A stretch of DNA of 64,000 nucleotides from contig JAFXZF010000100.1 of assembly GCA_017541365.1 (NCBI GenBank), positions 1-64,000 on the forward strand. Reading direction: 5' to 3'. The stretch is from Prevotella sp. (GTDB taxonomy: Bacteria; Bacteroidota; Bacteroidia; Bacteroidales; Bacteroidaceae). Position 1 is the stretch's first letter. The number at the start of each line of letters is the position of its first letter. Below, piece by piece: positions 1 to 8,126 of this stretch. Under the pieces are notes generated by a model. The model had not been told where the DNA came from. It made no database searches and saw only the letters and a program-made list of their open reading frames with translations. The translations under genes were made by a program, and so were the position numbers.

Positions 1-25
1 ATTCTTAATTCTTAATTTTTCTTAT

Positions 26-33
26 TACCTTTG
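26..33 (+). promoter_or_regulatory. -7 promoter box of priA
   Basis: TACCTTTG matches the Bacteroidota -7 consensus TAnnTTTG. Only 9 bases separate it from the ATG at 43, so the mRNA would start just before or at the start codon. Confidence 0.65.
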
Positions 34-42
34 CACGTACTT

Positions 43-2301
43 ATGCTATATGTCGATGTCATACTCCCCGTACCCCTCGACGGTTTGTTTACCTACTCCG
101 TGCCTACGGAGCAGGAGTCTCAGGTGCAGCCGTTCGTCAGGGTAGTGGTGCCATTTGGTATCACCAAGCGCCATATAGCCCTCGTGGTGAGAGTGCACCG
201 TGATGCCCCAGACTCCAGCATCACGGTAAAGCCCCTTATCTCCGTTCTTGATGCTAAGCCAGTCCTTTTGCCTCATCAGTACAAGCTATGGCAGTGGATA
301 AGTAGCTATTATATGTGCCCATTAGGCGATATCCTCGTTGCTGCCTTGCCTCAGGGTATGAAGAAGGAGGGTGCCTACCGACCACGAGTAGAGACATACA
401 TACGCATCGGCGATAGCTATCGTAACGAGCGCTCCATCCACAATGCCCTCGACATGCTATGCCGCTCTCCCAAGCAACTTGAGGTGTTTACTACTTATCT
501 ACAGCTGTCAGGGTTGGACAGTTCACAGTTCTCAGTTAAAGAGGTTACTCGCGAAGAACTCATCAACGCCTCTCATGCTACAGCTCCCATAGTCAAGGCT
601 TTGGTTGACAAGGGCTTCCTTATGCTATATGACAAGGAGGTGGGACGCCTCAACTCAACTGGAGAGGCTCATCCCGAGCGCATAAAGCCCCTCTCCCCTG
701 CACAGCAAGCAGCTTACGAAAGCCTGGACATCCAAGCCTCAAACCTTACTTCCCTCCTCCACGGTGTCACCTCTTCAGGCAAGACGGAGATATACATACA
801 CCTCATTCAGGAGGCTATAGACAGAGGAGAACAGGTGATGTACCTGTTGCCTGAGATAGCCTTGACCGTTCAGATGACGCAGAGGTTACAGCATGTATTT
901 GGCGACCGTTTAGGCATATACCACTCTAAATACTCTGATGCCGAGCGAGTGGAGATATGGCAGAAGCAGTTGTCAGACCATCCGTATGATGTAATACTCG
1001 GAGCACGCTCAGCTGTGTTCCTGCCTTACCAGCGACTGGGACTGGTTATAATCGATGAGGAACATGAGACTTCCTTTAAACAGCAAGACCCTGCACCTCG
1101 CTATCATGCCCGTTCTGTGGCTATGATGATGGCACAGTGGGCTAAGGCTCGGGTGGTACTGGGCACAGCTACTCCCTCTGCTGAGAGTTATTATAATGCA
1201 GTGCAAGGGAAATATCAACTTGTGGAGCTCAATCAACGATACAAAGATCTTAGGTTGCCCCAGATAAATGTTGTAGATACCAAGGACCTCTATCGCCGAA
1301 GGATCATGCGTAGCATTCTGTCACCTCAGCTTGAGACAGCCGTTCATGTGGCTCTTGACAGAGGTGAGCAGGCTATAATATTCCAAAACCGTCGAGGCTA
1401 TTCCCCTATCGTGGAGTGCCATCAGTGTGGTTGGTCGCCTCGCTGCCCTCATTGCGATGTCTCGCTCACTCACCACAAAACCACCGACACCCTCACCTGT
1501 CACTATTGTGGCTACACCGTGCGCATGCCCAAGACCTGTCCTGAGTGTGGCAATGTAGATCTGTATAATCGTGGGGCAGGCACAGAGAAGGTGGAGGACA
1601 TCATAACCGCAACTTTCCCCAAAGCTCGAGTGGCTCGCATGGACCTCGACACCACTTGCACCCGTAATGCCTACGAACGCATCATCGCTGAGTTTTCAAG
1701 CGGAAAGACCAACCTGCTCATCGGCACTCAGATGGTGACCAAGGGGCTCGACTTCGATAATGTCTCGGTAGTAGGCATACTGTCGGCTGACACTATGCTC
1801 AACCAACCCGATTTTCGTGCCTATGAGCATGCATTCATGATGATGACCCAGGTGGCTGGCAGAGCAGGCAGAAAGGGTAGGAGAGGACAGGTGATACTGC
1901 AGACTTCACGTCCAGACCTGCCTGTGATAAAGCATATCGTCGCTGGTGACTACAAGGCTTTCTTCTCCTCGTTGATAAGAGAACGCAAACTATTCCGCTA
2001 TCCCCCCTTCACTCGTCTTATCTACATCTATCTGAAGCACAAGGATGAGCACACTGTCGATACCGCTGCTATAGAACTGGGCAGTCGCCTGCGCCAGTCG
2101 TTTGCCGACCGTGTGTTGGGTCCCGACAAACCAGCCGTGGCACGCGTCAAGTCGCTGCACATACGCAAACTCATGCTTAAACTGGAAAACAATCTCAGCA
2201 TCACATCCACCCGTACAGCCATCAAACAGGCTGTCGCCACCATGATGCAAGATGCTCGTTATAAGTCTCTCCTTGTTTATTATGATGTTGACCCAGGGTA
2301 A
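43..2301 (+). CDS. priA: Primosomal protein N' (replication restart helicase PriA)
   Basis: PriA is a 3'-5' DNA helicase that recognises stalled forks and reloads the replisome. The 752-aa product has an N-terminal 3' DNA-binding domain, Walker A GVTSSGKTE near residue 240, the DEEH box (IIDEEHETS, near 340), and zinc-binding cysteine pairs (CHQCGW, CPHCD, CHYCGY, CPECG, about 465-510). The end matches the PriA C-terminal domain. An in-frame TTG at 31 lies inside the promoter, so I start at ATG 43, which gives MLYVDVILPVPL, the usual PriA beginning. The segment around residues 160-166 is encoded by a short repeat resembling spacer DNA elsewhere in the window (519-541). The gene is alone on this strand, followed by a 263-bp repeat-bearing spacer. 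Confidence 0.95.
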   Translation: MLYVDVILPVPLDGLFTYSVPTEQESQVQPFVRVVVPFGITKRHIALVVRVHRDAPDSSITVKPLISVLDAKPVLLPHQYKLWQWISSYYMCPLGDILVAALPQGMKKEGAYRPRVETYIRIGDSYRNERSIHNALDMLCRSPKQLEVFTTYLQLSGLDSSQFSVKEVTREELINASHATAPIVKALVDKGFLMLYDKEVGRLNSTGEAHPERIKPLSPAQQAAYESLDIQASNLTSLLHGVTSSGKTEIYIHLIQEAIDRGEQVMYLLPEIALTVQMTQRLQHVFGDRLGIYHSKYSDAERVEIWQKQLSDHPYDVILGARSAVFLPYQRLGLVIIDEEHETSFKQQDPAPRYHARSVAMMMAQWAKARVVLGTATPSAESYYNAVQGKYQLVELNQRYKDLRLPQINVVDTKDLYRRRIMRSILSPQLETAVHVALDRGEQAIIFQNRRGYSPIVECHQCGWSPRCPHCDVSLTHHKTTDTLTCHYCGYTVRMPKTCPECGNVDLYNRGAGTEKVEDIITATFPKARVARMDLDTTCTRNAYERIIAEFSSGKTNLLIGTQMVTKGLDFDNVSVVGILSADTMLNQPDFRAYEHAFMMMTQVAGRAGRKGRRGQVILQTSRPDLPVIKHIVAGDYKAFFSSLIRERKLFRYPPFTRLIYIYLKHKDEHTVDTAAIELGSRLRQSFADRVLGPDKPAVARVKSLHIRKLMLKLENNLSITSTRTAIKQAVATMMQDARYKSLLVYYDVDPG

Positions 2302-2368
2302 AGATAACAGTTTCCGCGATACCTCACACCGCTTTAAAATGCAAAGGTTATGCTTCTGCTCAAAATTA

Positions 2369-2431
2369 ACTAGTTAATTTCGTAAATTTACTAGTTAATC
2401 TTTAAAATTTACTAGTTAATTTATGATAGAA
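2369..2431 (+). repeat. Three tandem 21-bp repeats with ACTAGTTAAT core
   Basis: ACTAGTTAAT begins at 2369, 2390 and 2411, exactly 21 bp apart, with AT-rich filler. The first copy sits in the perfect palindrome TTAACTAGTTAA. The spacing equals two helical turns, so all copies face the same side of the DNA. It lies upstream of the FabK-like gene promoter and could be an operator array; the rest of the 2302-2543 spacer shows nothing else recognisable. Confidence 0.85.
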
Positions 2432-2543
2432 TCTTGGCTTCCGTGATTTAAAGCATATGCAATAAGCTTGAAAAGCTATGCTATAATGCGACAAATGCAT
2501 GCATTTACGTATCAAAAGATTTGGAGAAAAGAAAAATAATGCT

Positions 2544-2551
2544 TACTTTTG
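2544..2551 (+). promoter_or_regulatory. -7 promoter box of the FabK-like gene
   Basis: TACTTTTG fits TAnnTTTG and lies 13 bases before the ATG at 2565. It argues against the longer reading frame starting at 2499. Confidence 0.6.
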
Positions 2552-2564
2552 CAGGAAAAATAAG

Positions 2565-3506
2565 ATGAACAGAATAAAAGAAATATTTGGTATCGAAGTG
2601 CCAGTGATAGCTGGCGGAATGGCGTGGTGCAGCGGTTGGCGGTTGGCTGCCGCCGTGAGCAATGCTGGTGGACTGGGCTTGATAGGCGCAGGCACGATGA
2701 CGGTGGACTTGCTGCGTGAACATATAAGAAAGGTAAAGGCGGCAACGGATAAGCCGTGGGGCATAAACCTACCGCTGATGTATCCGCAGATAGACTCGCT
2801 CATCGAGATGATTATAGAGGAGGGATGTAAGATAGTATTCACATCGGCTGGCAGTCCTAAGAAATATACTCAGCGCTTTCACGATGCTGGCATGACGGTG
2901 GCTCATGTGGTGAGCTCGAGCAAGTTTGCCAAGAAATGCGAGGAGGCTGGTGTGGATGTCGTAGTGGCTGAGGGATTTGAGGCTGGTGGGCATAATGGAA
3001 AGGAAGAAACGACCACTATGTGCCTTATACCGCAGGTGAGAAAGGCCACCACTCTGCCTCTCATTGCTGCGGGCGGCATAGCATCGGGCGAGGCTTGCCT
3101 TGCTGCTCAGGTTCTTGGTGCGGAGGGCGTGCAGATAGGTACTCTCTTTGCCTTATCGGAGGAGAGCAGCGCGCATGAGAATTTCAAGATGGCGTGCACA
3201 AAGCTGGAGGAAGGCGACACGATGCTGTGCCTGAAGAAACTGGCGCCTTCACGCTTGGTGAAGAACGGACTATACACTCGCCTTGCTGAAGCTGAGGCAA
3301 AGGGTGCCGAGGTGCCTGAGCTGCTTGGGATACTTGGTGAGAAGTCAACTCGTCGTGGCATATTCGATGGTGATACGGAGAACGGCGAGATGGAGATAGG
3401 ACAGATAGCGAGTGCTATAAAGAAGGTGGAGCCAGTGAGCGTGATAATGCAGCGGCTCATCACGGAATACAGTGATGCCAAGAATAGATTGTGGGCAAAA
3501 GTCTGA
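2565..3506 (+). CDS. FabK-like enoyl-ACP reductase / nitronate monooxygenase family flavoprotein
   Basis: This 313-aa TIM-barrel FMN protein belongs to the NPD/FabK family. It has the N-terminal VIAGGMAW segment, the [18 protein letters not shown] motif near residue 150, and the phosphate-binding [28 protein letters not shown] region written here as positions about 175-205. FabK enzymes reduce enoyl-ACP in fatty acid synthesis; nitronate monooxygenases share the fold. The EAGGH-G...TT pattern favours FabK, but the substrate cannot be fixed from sequence. The frame is open from 2499, yet the promoter box at 2544 lies inside that extension, so ATG 2565 is chosen. lptB follows after 55 bp. A FabI gene lies 3 kb away, so the cell may have two enoyl reductases. 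Confidence 0.8.
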   Translation: MNRIKEIFGIEVPVIAGGMAWCSGWRLAAAVSNAGGLGLIGAGTMTVDLLREHIRKVKAATDKPWGINLPLMYPQIDSLIEMIIEEGCKIVFTSAGSPKKYTQRFHDAGMTVAHVVSSSKFAKKCEEAGVDVVVAEGFEAGGHNGKEETTTMCLIPQVRKATTLPLIAAGGIASGEACLAAQVLGAEGVQIGTLFALSEESSAHENFKMACTKLEEGDTMLCLKKLAPSRLVKNGLYTRLAEAEAKGAEVPELLGILGEKSTRRGIFDGDTENGEMEIGQIASAIKKVEPVSVIMQRLITEYSDAKNRLWAKV

Positions 3507-3517
3507 TATAAGCATAA

Positions 3518-3555
3518 TTTTCAATTCTCAATTCTCAATTCTCAATTTTCATTTA
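3518..3555 (+). repeat. Short tandem repeat (TTCTCAA units) in the lptB spacer
   Basis: Heptamers of the form TTCTCAA are repeated three times between the FabK-like gene and lptB, followed by AATTTTCATTT. Similar short repeats of other sequence fill many spacers in this window. Confidence 0.7.
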
Positions 3556-3561
3556 AAGGAA

Positions 3562-4305
3562 ATGTCAACACTCAGAAGCGAGGGCTTAGTAAAGATATAC
3601 GGAAAGAGAACTGTGGTGAACGATGTGTCGTTCAGCGTGAATCAGGGAGAGATAGTGGGACTGCTGGGGCCTAATGGGGCTGGCAAGACGACGTCATTCT
3701 ACATGACTACGGGACTGGTGGTGCCTAATGCTGGACATGTGTATATCGACGACCAGGATATAACGTCGATGGCAGTGTATGAGCATGCGCGTAATGGTGT
3801 GGGCTACTTGCCTCAGGAGGCGAGCGTCTTTCGTAAGATGTCGGTGGAGGACAATATCATGTCGGTTCTCGAGATGACGGGTAAACCAAAGGCGTATCGT
3901 GATGAGAAACTGGAGAGCTTGATAAATGAGTTTTCGCTGCAGAAGGTACGCAAGAACCTGGGCGACCGCCTGTCAGGCGGTGAGCGACGCAGGACGGAGA
4001 TAGCACGCTGCCTCGCCATTGAGCCGAAGTTTATTATGCTCGACGAACCCTTTGCCGGCGTTGACCCTATCGCTGTGGAGGAGATACAGAATGTGGTATG
4101 GCACCTGAAACATCGCAATATCGGCATACTCATCACAGACCATAACGTACATGAGACACTCAACATCACGGATCGTGCCTACTTGCTTTTTGAAGGGCGC
4201 ATACTATTTCATGGCACTCCTGACGAGCTTGCCTCTAATCAGATAGTGAAGGAGAAGTACCTTGGTACTAACTTCGTACTGCAGAAGAAGACTTTTCAGT
4301 TGTAG
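3562..4305 (+). CDS. lptB: LPS export ABC transporter ATP-binding protein LptB
   Basis: The 247-aa protein is the ATPase of the LptBFG complex that extracts lipopolysaccharide from the inner membrane for transport to the outer membrane. Walker A is GPNGAGKTT, the Q-loop is [18 protein letters not shown] (typical of LptB), the ABC signature is LSGGERRR, Walker B is [13 protein letters not shown] and the switch histidine is in ILITDHNV. Length and order of motifs match LptB. I start at ATG 3562, preceded by AAAGGA; the frame is open from 3472 but that part reads through the spacer repeat. It probably shares the promoter of the upstream FabK-like gene. Confidence 0.93.
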   Translation: MSTLRSEGLVKIYGKRTVVNDVSFSVNQGEIVGLLGPNGAGKTTSFYMTTGLVVPNAGHVYIDDQDITSMAVYEHARNGVGYLPQEASVFRKMSVEDNIMSVLEMTGKPKAYRDEKLESLINEFSLQKVRKNLGDRLSGGERRRTEIARCLAIEPKFIMLDEPFAGVDPIAVEEIQNVVWHLKHRNIGILITDHNVHETLNITDRAYLLFEGRILFHGTPDELASNQIVKEKYLGTNFVLQKKTFQL

Positions 4306-4376
4306 AACAGTTCGTTATATCAAAATAACTGCGTAACGGTATAACGAAAAAAAAGAAAATAAAACAGAAATGAAAA

Positions 4377-4408
4377 ATGCTCCAAGAGTCTCACGACTAT
4401 TGGAGCAT
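4377..4408 (-). terminator. Terminator hairpin of the candidate ncRNA
   Basis: A 9-bp stem ATGCTCCAA/TTGGAGCAT with inner AGTC-GTGA-GACT, read on the minus strand and followed by TTTTCATTTC. The T-rich side is on the minus strand, so it does not serve lptB well. Confidence 0.6.
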
Positions 4409-4504
4409 TTAAAGTATGTTTAACTAAAACCTTTTCTAAAAGAAAGAAGTATCTCACGATGCTTCTCGTTATCCAAGAGCTAAACAATCTTTCTAACCTA
4501 ATAA

Positions 4505-4702
4505 CTAAAACCTAAATCTATTATATATCTACTAACCTAAACAATCTAATTTTATCAATTCGACAGTCTGTCGGGTAGGGTGGTCTCTCTCGACCTTTCC
4601 CTTGCCCTCTGACTCTGTCTCTTGTTATCCTTCCTTTACAATCTTTTTCCTAACTTTGCTAAAACCTAAATCAATCTATTTTTCTACTAACCTAAACAAT
4701 CT
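4505..4702 (-). repeat. Imperfect tandem duplication, period about 155 bp
   Basis: CTAAAACCTAAATC occurs at 4505-4518 and 4659-4672, and ACTAACCTAAACAATCT at 4531-4547 and 4686-4702 (plus-strand reading). Downstream on the minus strand each copy has a GGATAAC followed by a GA-rich run. The two copies lie inside the candidate ncRNA. Confidence 0.8.
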
Positions 4703-4751
4703 TTGCTATACTTTTTGACAGTCGCAAGGTTTTTATTTCCTTTTGACAATG

Positions 4752-4782
4752 CAAAGGTACGACGAAATAATTGTGTGCGCAA
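4752..4782 (-). promoter_or_regulatory. Minus-strand promoter of the candidate ncRNA
   Basis: TTG at 4782-4780 and TACCTTTG at 4759-4752, spacing 20. The palindrome at 4771-4786 overlaps the -33 element. Confidence 0.6.
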
Positions 4783-4786
4783 ACAA
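4771..4786. promoter_or_regulatory. Palindrome TTGTGTGCGCAAACAA, possible operator
   Basis: A 16-bp palindrome with one mismatched pair and a central CG-containing core, overlapping the -33 box of the ncRNA promoter. Related sites occur at 8814-8827 and 15439-15452. LacI/GalR-type repressors often use such CG-centred palindromes; the regulator is not in the window. Confidence 0.4.
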
Positions 4787-4895
4787 TTTTAAAGAAAATA
4801 TCGAAAAACGACGCTATAATTGATATTTATCAACGACTGTGCACGCACACAGGTGTAAAATGGGAGTTTTTGGTGCGTTTTTGGGTAATATTGGT

Positions 4896-4939
4896 AAAAA
4901 GCCCTTTCTGCTTGATATAAAACAAGTGCAGAAAGGGCT
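4896..4939 (-). terminator. Terminator of the fabI - PurF-like operon
   Basis: A perfect 12-bp stem (AGCCCTTTCTGC at 4900-4911, GCAGAAAGGGCT at 4928-4939) followed on the minus strand by a run of T. It lies 80 bases after the PurF-like stop codon. Confidence 0.85.
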
Positions 4940-5018
4940 ATAATTCGATTGTTCCAGTTGCATTCTATACGTGATTACTATATATATATTATAATAATGT
5001 ATAGAATGTTTATGGTGC

Positions 5019-6491
5019 TTATTTCAGGGTGTATGATGATGAACCATCAAAGCAGTGGGTGCACACTTGGCATTTTGGTAAGCCTATGGCCTCGATGATG
5101 GTTTCAAGCTTGGAGAATTTGAGAGAGTCTATGTTGAGGCGCTTTGCTATCTCTTTCACCATTGCCTTGTATTCGGGCGAGTCGGTCTTGGCATATTGTT
5201 GCAGACGCTCTTCTGGTATGCTGATGCTCTCAGTCTTGTCGGCATCGGCGAGCATGGTAGCCTTCTCCTTGCCAGTCTCAAGATCCATGATGACACGGCG
5301 TGCTATTAGTTCGAGTTCGCTCTTGGATGCAGAGAAGTTGATGAAGGGACATCCCCATATCAGTGGTGGACAGGCGATGCGGAAGTGTGCCTCCTTGGCA
5401 CCCAGTTCCTTGAGTATCTTGGTGTTCTCCCTGAGTTGGGTACCACGAACGATGGAGTCATCACAGAAGAGGCAGCGCTTACCTTCGAGCATGGCTCTGT
5501 TGGGGATAAGCTTCATCTTTGCCACCAGGTTGCGTGTCTCCTGATTGGTGGGCATGAAAGAGCGTGGCCATGTAGGGGTGTACTTTGATATGCATCGCTG
5601 ATAGGGCACTCCGTGGCCTGCTGCATAGCCTGTTGCCATGCCCAATCCTGAGTCGGGGATGCCGCCGGCATTATCTACCTCCGTATCATCCTCCTTACCC
5701 ATGACGTAGCCAGTCTGGTAGCGCATCTCCTCTACGTTCTTGCCCTCGTAGAATGATGTGGGGAAACCATAGTATATCCACAGGAAGGAGCACACCTGCA
5801 TATTCTTCTCTGCTGGACGAAGGGTCTCCATATTGTCGGCTGTGAGGCGTACAATCTCGCCTGGTCCGACGTAGTGACTTATCTCATATCCCAGATTAGG
5901 GAATGCTGTGGACTCCGACGTAGCTGCCATGGCACCGTCTTTCTTGCCTATGACGATAGGAGTGCGTCCCCAGAAATCGCGTGCTGCAATGATACTGTCT
6001 TCAGTGAGTATGAGCATGGAGCACGAACCCTTTATGGTCTTATACACATTCTCTATGCCCTCTACAAAGTCCTTGCCCTTGATGATGAGCAATCCTACGA
6101 GTTCGGTGGGATTGATCCTGCCTGATGAGAATTCACTCAGCACCATATTTTGGCCAAGCAGGTGATCCGCCACTTCCTCGGCATTGTTTATCTTGCCGAC
6201 AGTGACGAGGGCAAATCGTCCGAGGTGTGAGTTCATGAGCAATGGCTGTGCGTCGGTATCGCTAATTACGCCGATGCCCTTCTCGCCGAAGAAACGTGGT
6301 AGCTCGTCTTCAAACTTAGTGCGGAAATAGGTGCTCTGCAGGTTGTGTATAGATCTGCGGAAGCCCTGCGTCTCTTTGCTGAATGTAGCCATACCGCCAC
6401 GCTTGGTGCCAAGGTGTGACTGATAGTCTATGCCGTAGAAAAGTTCCTCTACGCATCTTTTGTGTTGTATAGTTCCGAAAAAACCGCCCAT
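5019..6491 (-). CDS. PurF-like amidophosphoribosyltransferase paralogue lacking the catalytic N-terminal cysteine
   Basis: The 490-aa protein has the class II glutamine amidotransferase fold followed by a PRPP-binding phosphoribosyltransferase domain, as in PurF, which makes phosphoribosylamine in the first step of purine synthesis. The PRPP loop is clear (CDDSIVRGTQL, near 345-355). Cysteines resembling the iron-sulphur ligands of Bacillus-type PurF are present: CSFLWIYY, IACPPLIWGC and CQVCTHC at the end. However the protein begins MGGFFGTIQ instead of MCG, so the nucleophilic cysteine for glutamine hydrolysis is missing. As I recall, close Bacteroidota relatives share this start, so it is probably a stable paralogue rather than a damaged gene; it may use free ammonia or have another role. 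It follows fabI by 6 bp and shares its promoter. Confidence 0.8.
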   Translation of the reverse strand: MGGFFGTIQHKRCVEELFYGIDYQSHLGTKRGGMATFSKETQGFRRSIHNLQSTYFRTKFEDELPRFFGEKGIGVISDTDAQPLLMNSHLGRFALVTVGKINNAEEVADHLLGQNMVLSEFSSGRINPTELVGLLIIKGKDFVEGIENVYKTIKGSCSMLILTEDSIIAARDFWGRTPIVIGKKDGAMAATSESTAFPNLGYEISHYVGPGEIVRLTADNMETLRPAEKNMQVCSFLWIYYGFPTSFYEGKNVEEMRYQTGYVMGKEDDTEVDNAGGIPDSGLGMATGYAAGHGVPYQRCISKYTPTWPRSFMPTNQETRNLVAKMKLIPNRAMLEGKRCLFCDDSIVRGTQLRENTKILKELGAKEAHFRIACPPLIWGCPFINFSASKSELELIARRVIMDLETGKEKATMLADADKTESISIPEERLQQYAKTDSPEYKAMVKEIAKRLNIDSLKFSKLETIIEAIGLPKCQVCTHCFDGSSSYTLK

Positions 6492-6497
6492 CTTTGT

Positions 6498-7364
6498 TTA
6501 TCCGTAAATTATCTTGCCTGTTTCTTTATCTGTGTTTTCTGGTATGAATGACTTGTTGTACTGTGTCATGCCTCGCAGGGACATACCCATGTTGGAGAAA
6601 CCGCCGTCATGGAAGAGTGTCTGCATTGTAACCTTCTTGGTGAGGTCGGAGAAGAGTGTCATGCAGTAGTCTGCGCAGTCATCAGCGCTGGCATTGCCGA
6701 GTGGTGACATGCGGTCGGCAAAGTCGAGCATGCCATCAAATCCCTTGATGCCGCCACCTGCCGTAGTGAGTGTGGGTGACTGTGATATACAGTTGACTCT
6801 GACATGTTTCTCTCTGCCGTAGATATATCCGAACGAGCGTGTGATAGACTCCAGCAGTGCCTTGGCATCGGCCATGTCATTGTAACCGAAGAAGGTGCGA
6901 TGGCTCGCAACATAGGTGAGTGCCACGATGCTTCCATATTCTGCTATGGCATCGAGTTTCTTTGCCACCTGTATCATCTTATGGAATGATATTGCTGAGA
7001 TATCGAGGGTCTTGTCAAGGAATCCGTAATCAAGGTCGTCATATGTACGCTTCTTGCGCATGTTGACAGACATGGCGCAAGAGTGGAGCACAAAGTCCAC
7101 CTGTCCGCCGAGTGCCTCCATCGCCTCTTTGAAGAGGTTTTCAAGGTCTGCCACACTGGTAGCATCAGCAGGTATCACTGCCTTGGCGTTGGTTTTCTTT
7201 GCCAATTCGTCGAGAGTACCCATGCGGATAGCTACTGCTGTATTTGTGAGTACTATCTCAGCGCCTTCTTCTACAGCGCGTTCTGCCACCTTCCATGCGA
7301 TGGACTGTTCGTTGAGTGCACCAAAGATGATGCCTTTCTTTCCTTTCAATAAATTGTATGCCAT
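6498..7364 (-). CDS. fabI: Enoyl-[acyl-carrier-protein] reductase, NADH type
   Basis: FabI catalyses the last reduction of each fatty acid elongation cycle. The 288-aa short-chain dehydrogenase-like protein has the FabI cofactor segment (IIFGALNEQSIAWKVAERA, residues 12-30), the FVLHSCAM loop, and the catalytic Y-x6-K written YNDMADAK near residue 160. The extended C-terminus (MGMSLRGMTQYNKSF) is usual in Bacteroidota. It is the first gene of a two-gene operon with the PurF-like gene and is transcribed divergently from a phosphopantetheinyl transferase, a second fatty-acid-related gene. Confidence 0.93.
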   Translation of the reverse strand: MAYNLLKGKKGIIFGALNEQSIAWKVAERAVEEGAEIVLTNTAVAIRMGTLDELAKKTNAKAVIPADATSVADLENLFKEAMEALGGQVDFVLHSCAMSVNMRKKRTYDDLDYGFLDKTLDISAISFHKMIQVAKKLDAIAEYGSIVALTYVASHRTFFGYNDMADAKALLESITRSFGYIYGREKHVRVNCISQSPTLTTAGGGIKGFDGMLDFADRMSPLGNASADDCADYCMTLFSDLTKKVTMQTLFHDGGFSNMGMSLRGMTQYNKSFIPENTDKETGKIIYG

Positions 7365-7435
7365 GCTATTGATAATATAAAAAAATGCCTGTCAATTATA
7401 AATAAGGTGGGAGGTCTGTGCACTAAATGCGATTG

Positions 7436-7466
7436 CAAAAATACAAAAAAACATTGAACTACACAA
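7436..7466 (-). promoter_or_regulatory. Promoter of fabI
   Basis: On the minus strand TATTTTTG (7443-7436) with TTG at 7466-7464, spacing 20. The -33 element lies in the left arm of the inverted repeat ACACAAAA(7461-7468)/TTTTGTGT(7480-7487), placed between the two divergent promoters. Confidence 0.6.
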
Positions 7467-7507
7467 AACTTTCTCACTTTTTTGTGTAACATTAAATAAG
7501 TTATTTG

Positions 7508-7515
7508 TAACTTTG
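7508..7515 (+). promoter_or_regulatory. -7 promoter box of the phosphopantetheinyl transferase gene
   Basis: TAACTTTG, 23 bases before ATG 7539. It faces the fabI promoter across about 65 bp. Confidence 0.6.
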
Positions 7516-7538
7516 CATTCGGTTTCTTCAACCACATC

Positions 7539-8126
7539 ATGATGCGCTACAAAATAATACACCCAGAAGAATACTCTGCCGAGCAAGTTGACGAGATTAT
7601 CGCCGCACTGCCTGCATGGCGTAGGGAGGAGTGTATGCGTTTCAAGCAGCGACAGGGACAGATGGAGAATGCCTTGGCGTATTGGCTATTGAGCGAGATG
7701 GTGGGCTACAAACCCGCTTTTGTGAGAGGAGAACATGGTAAGCCATCTATTAACGGTGACCTTACCCTTAACCATAATGTTAATTTCAATCTCTCACACT
7801 GCAAACGGGCTGTGGCTTGTATCGTAAGCGATGATGGTGAAGTGGGCATTGATGTGGAGAGTCTGGGCAGATACAAACCGCAGTTGGCGGAATACTGCAT
7901 GAGCGACGAGGAACAGAGACAGATAGTTGAGTCTGACGATCCAGATGGTGAGTTTACTATGCTATGGACCAAGAAGGAAGCGCTGTTAAAGATGACGGGA
8001 GAGGGGATAACCGACGACATGAAAAATTGTCTCACCAGTTCACGTGCTGAGGGGGTTGAGATAGAGAGTGGTATAAATAAGGAAAAAGGCTACGCATGGA
8101 GCGTGGCAAGTAAGATATGGCAATAA
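7539..8126 (+). CDS. 4'-phosphopantetheinyl transferase superfamily protein (Sfp-like)
   Basis: The 195-aa protein would transfer phosphopantetheine from CoA to a carrier-protein serine. The magnesium-binding motif GEVGIDVES is near residue 105, and the second signature WTKKEALLKMTGEGI is near residue 148. LSHCKRAVACIV matches the conserved segment before the first motif. Length is between the AcpS and Sfp types, closer to Sfp/HetI. Two ATGs are adjacent (7539, 7542); either could be used. It overlaps the next gene by 10 bp, so the two are probably translated together. Divergence from fabI fits a role with acyl carrier protein. Confidence 0.88.
   Translation: MMRYKIIHPEEYSAEQVDEIIAALPAWRREECMRFKQRQGQMENALAYWLLSEMVGYKPAFVRGEHGKPSINGDLTLNHNVNFNLSHCKRAVACIVSDDGEVGIDVESLGRYKPQLAEYCMSDEEQRQIVESDDPDGEFTMLWTKKEALLKMTGEGITDDMKNCLTSSRAEGVEIESGINKEKGYAWSVASKIWQ

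Larger units (their letters stand above)
4372..4746 (-). ncRNA. Candidate non-coding RNA, about 375 nt
   Basis: This is the main content of the 713-bp gap between lptB and the PurF-like gene. On the minus strand there is TTG (4782-4780), 20 bases, then TACCTTTG (4759-4752), a full Bacteroidota promoter. Transcription would end at a hairpin with arms ATGCTCCAA/TTGGAGCAT followed by a T-rich run. Another hairpin (about 4447-4471) and the terminator both close with a GTGA tetraloop (GNRA class). There is no ATG on the minus strand between 4750 and 4409, so it cannot code from ATG. Its middle holds an imperfect duplication with a period of about 155 bases. It lacks the hallmarks I know for RNase P RNA, tmRNA or SRP RNA. 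Identity unknown. Confidence 0.5.

Noticed and set aside
4372..4746. RNase P RNA, tmRNA or SRP RNA as identity of the candidate ncRNA
   Set aside because: None of the conserved core sequences of these RNAs, nor a tRNA-like 3' end, is present.
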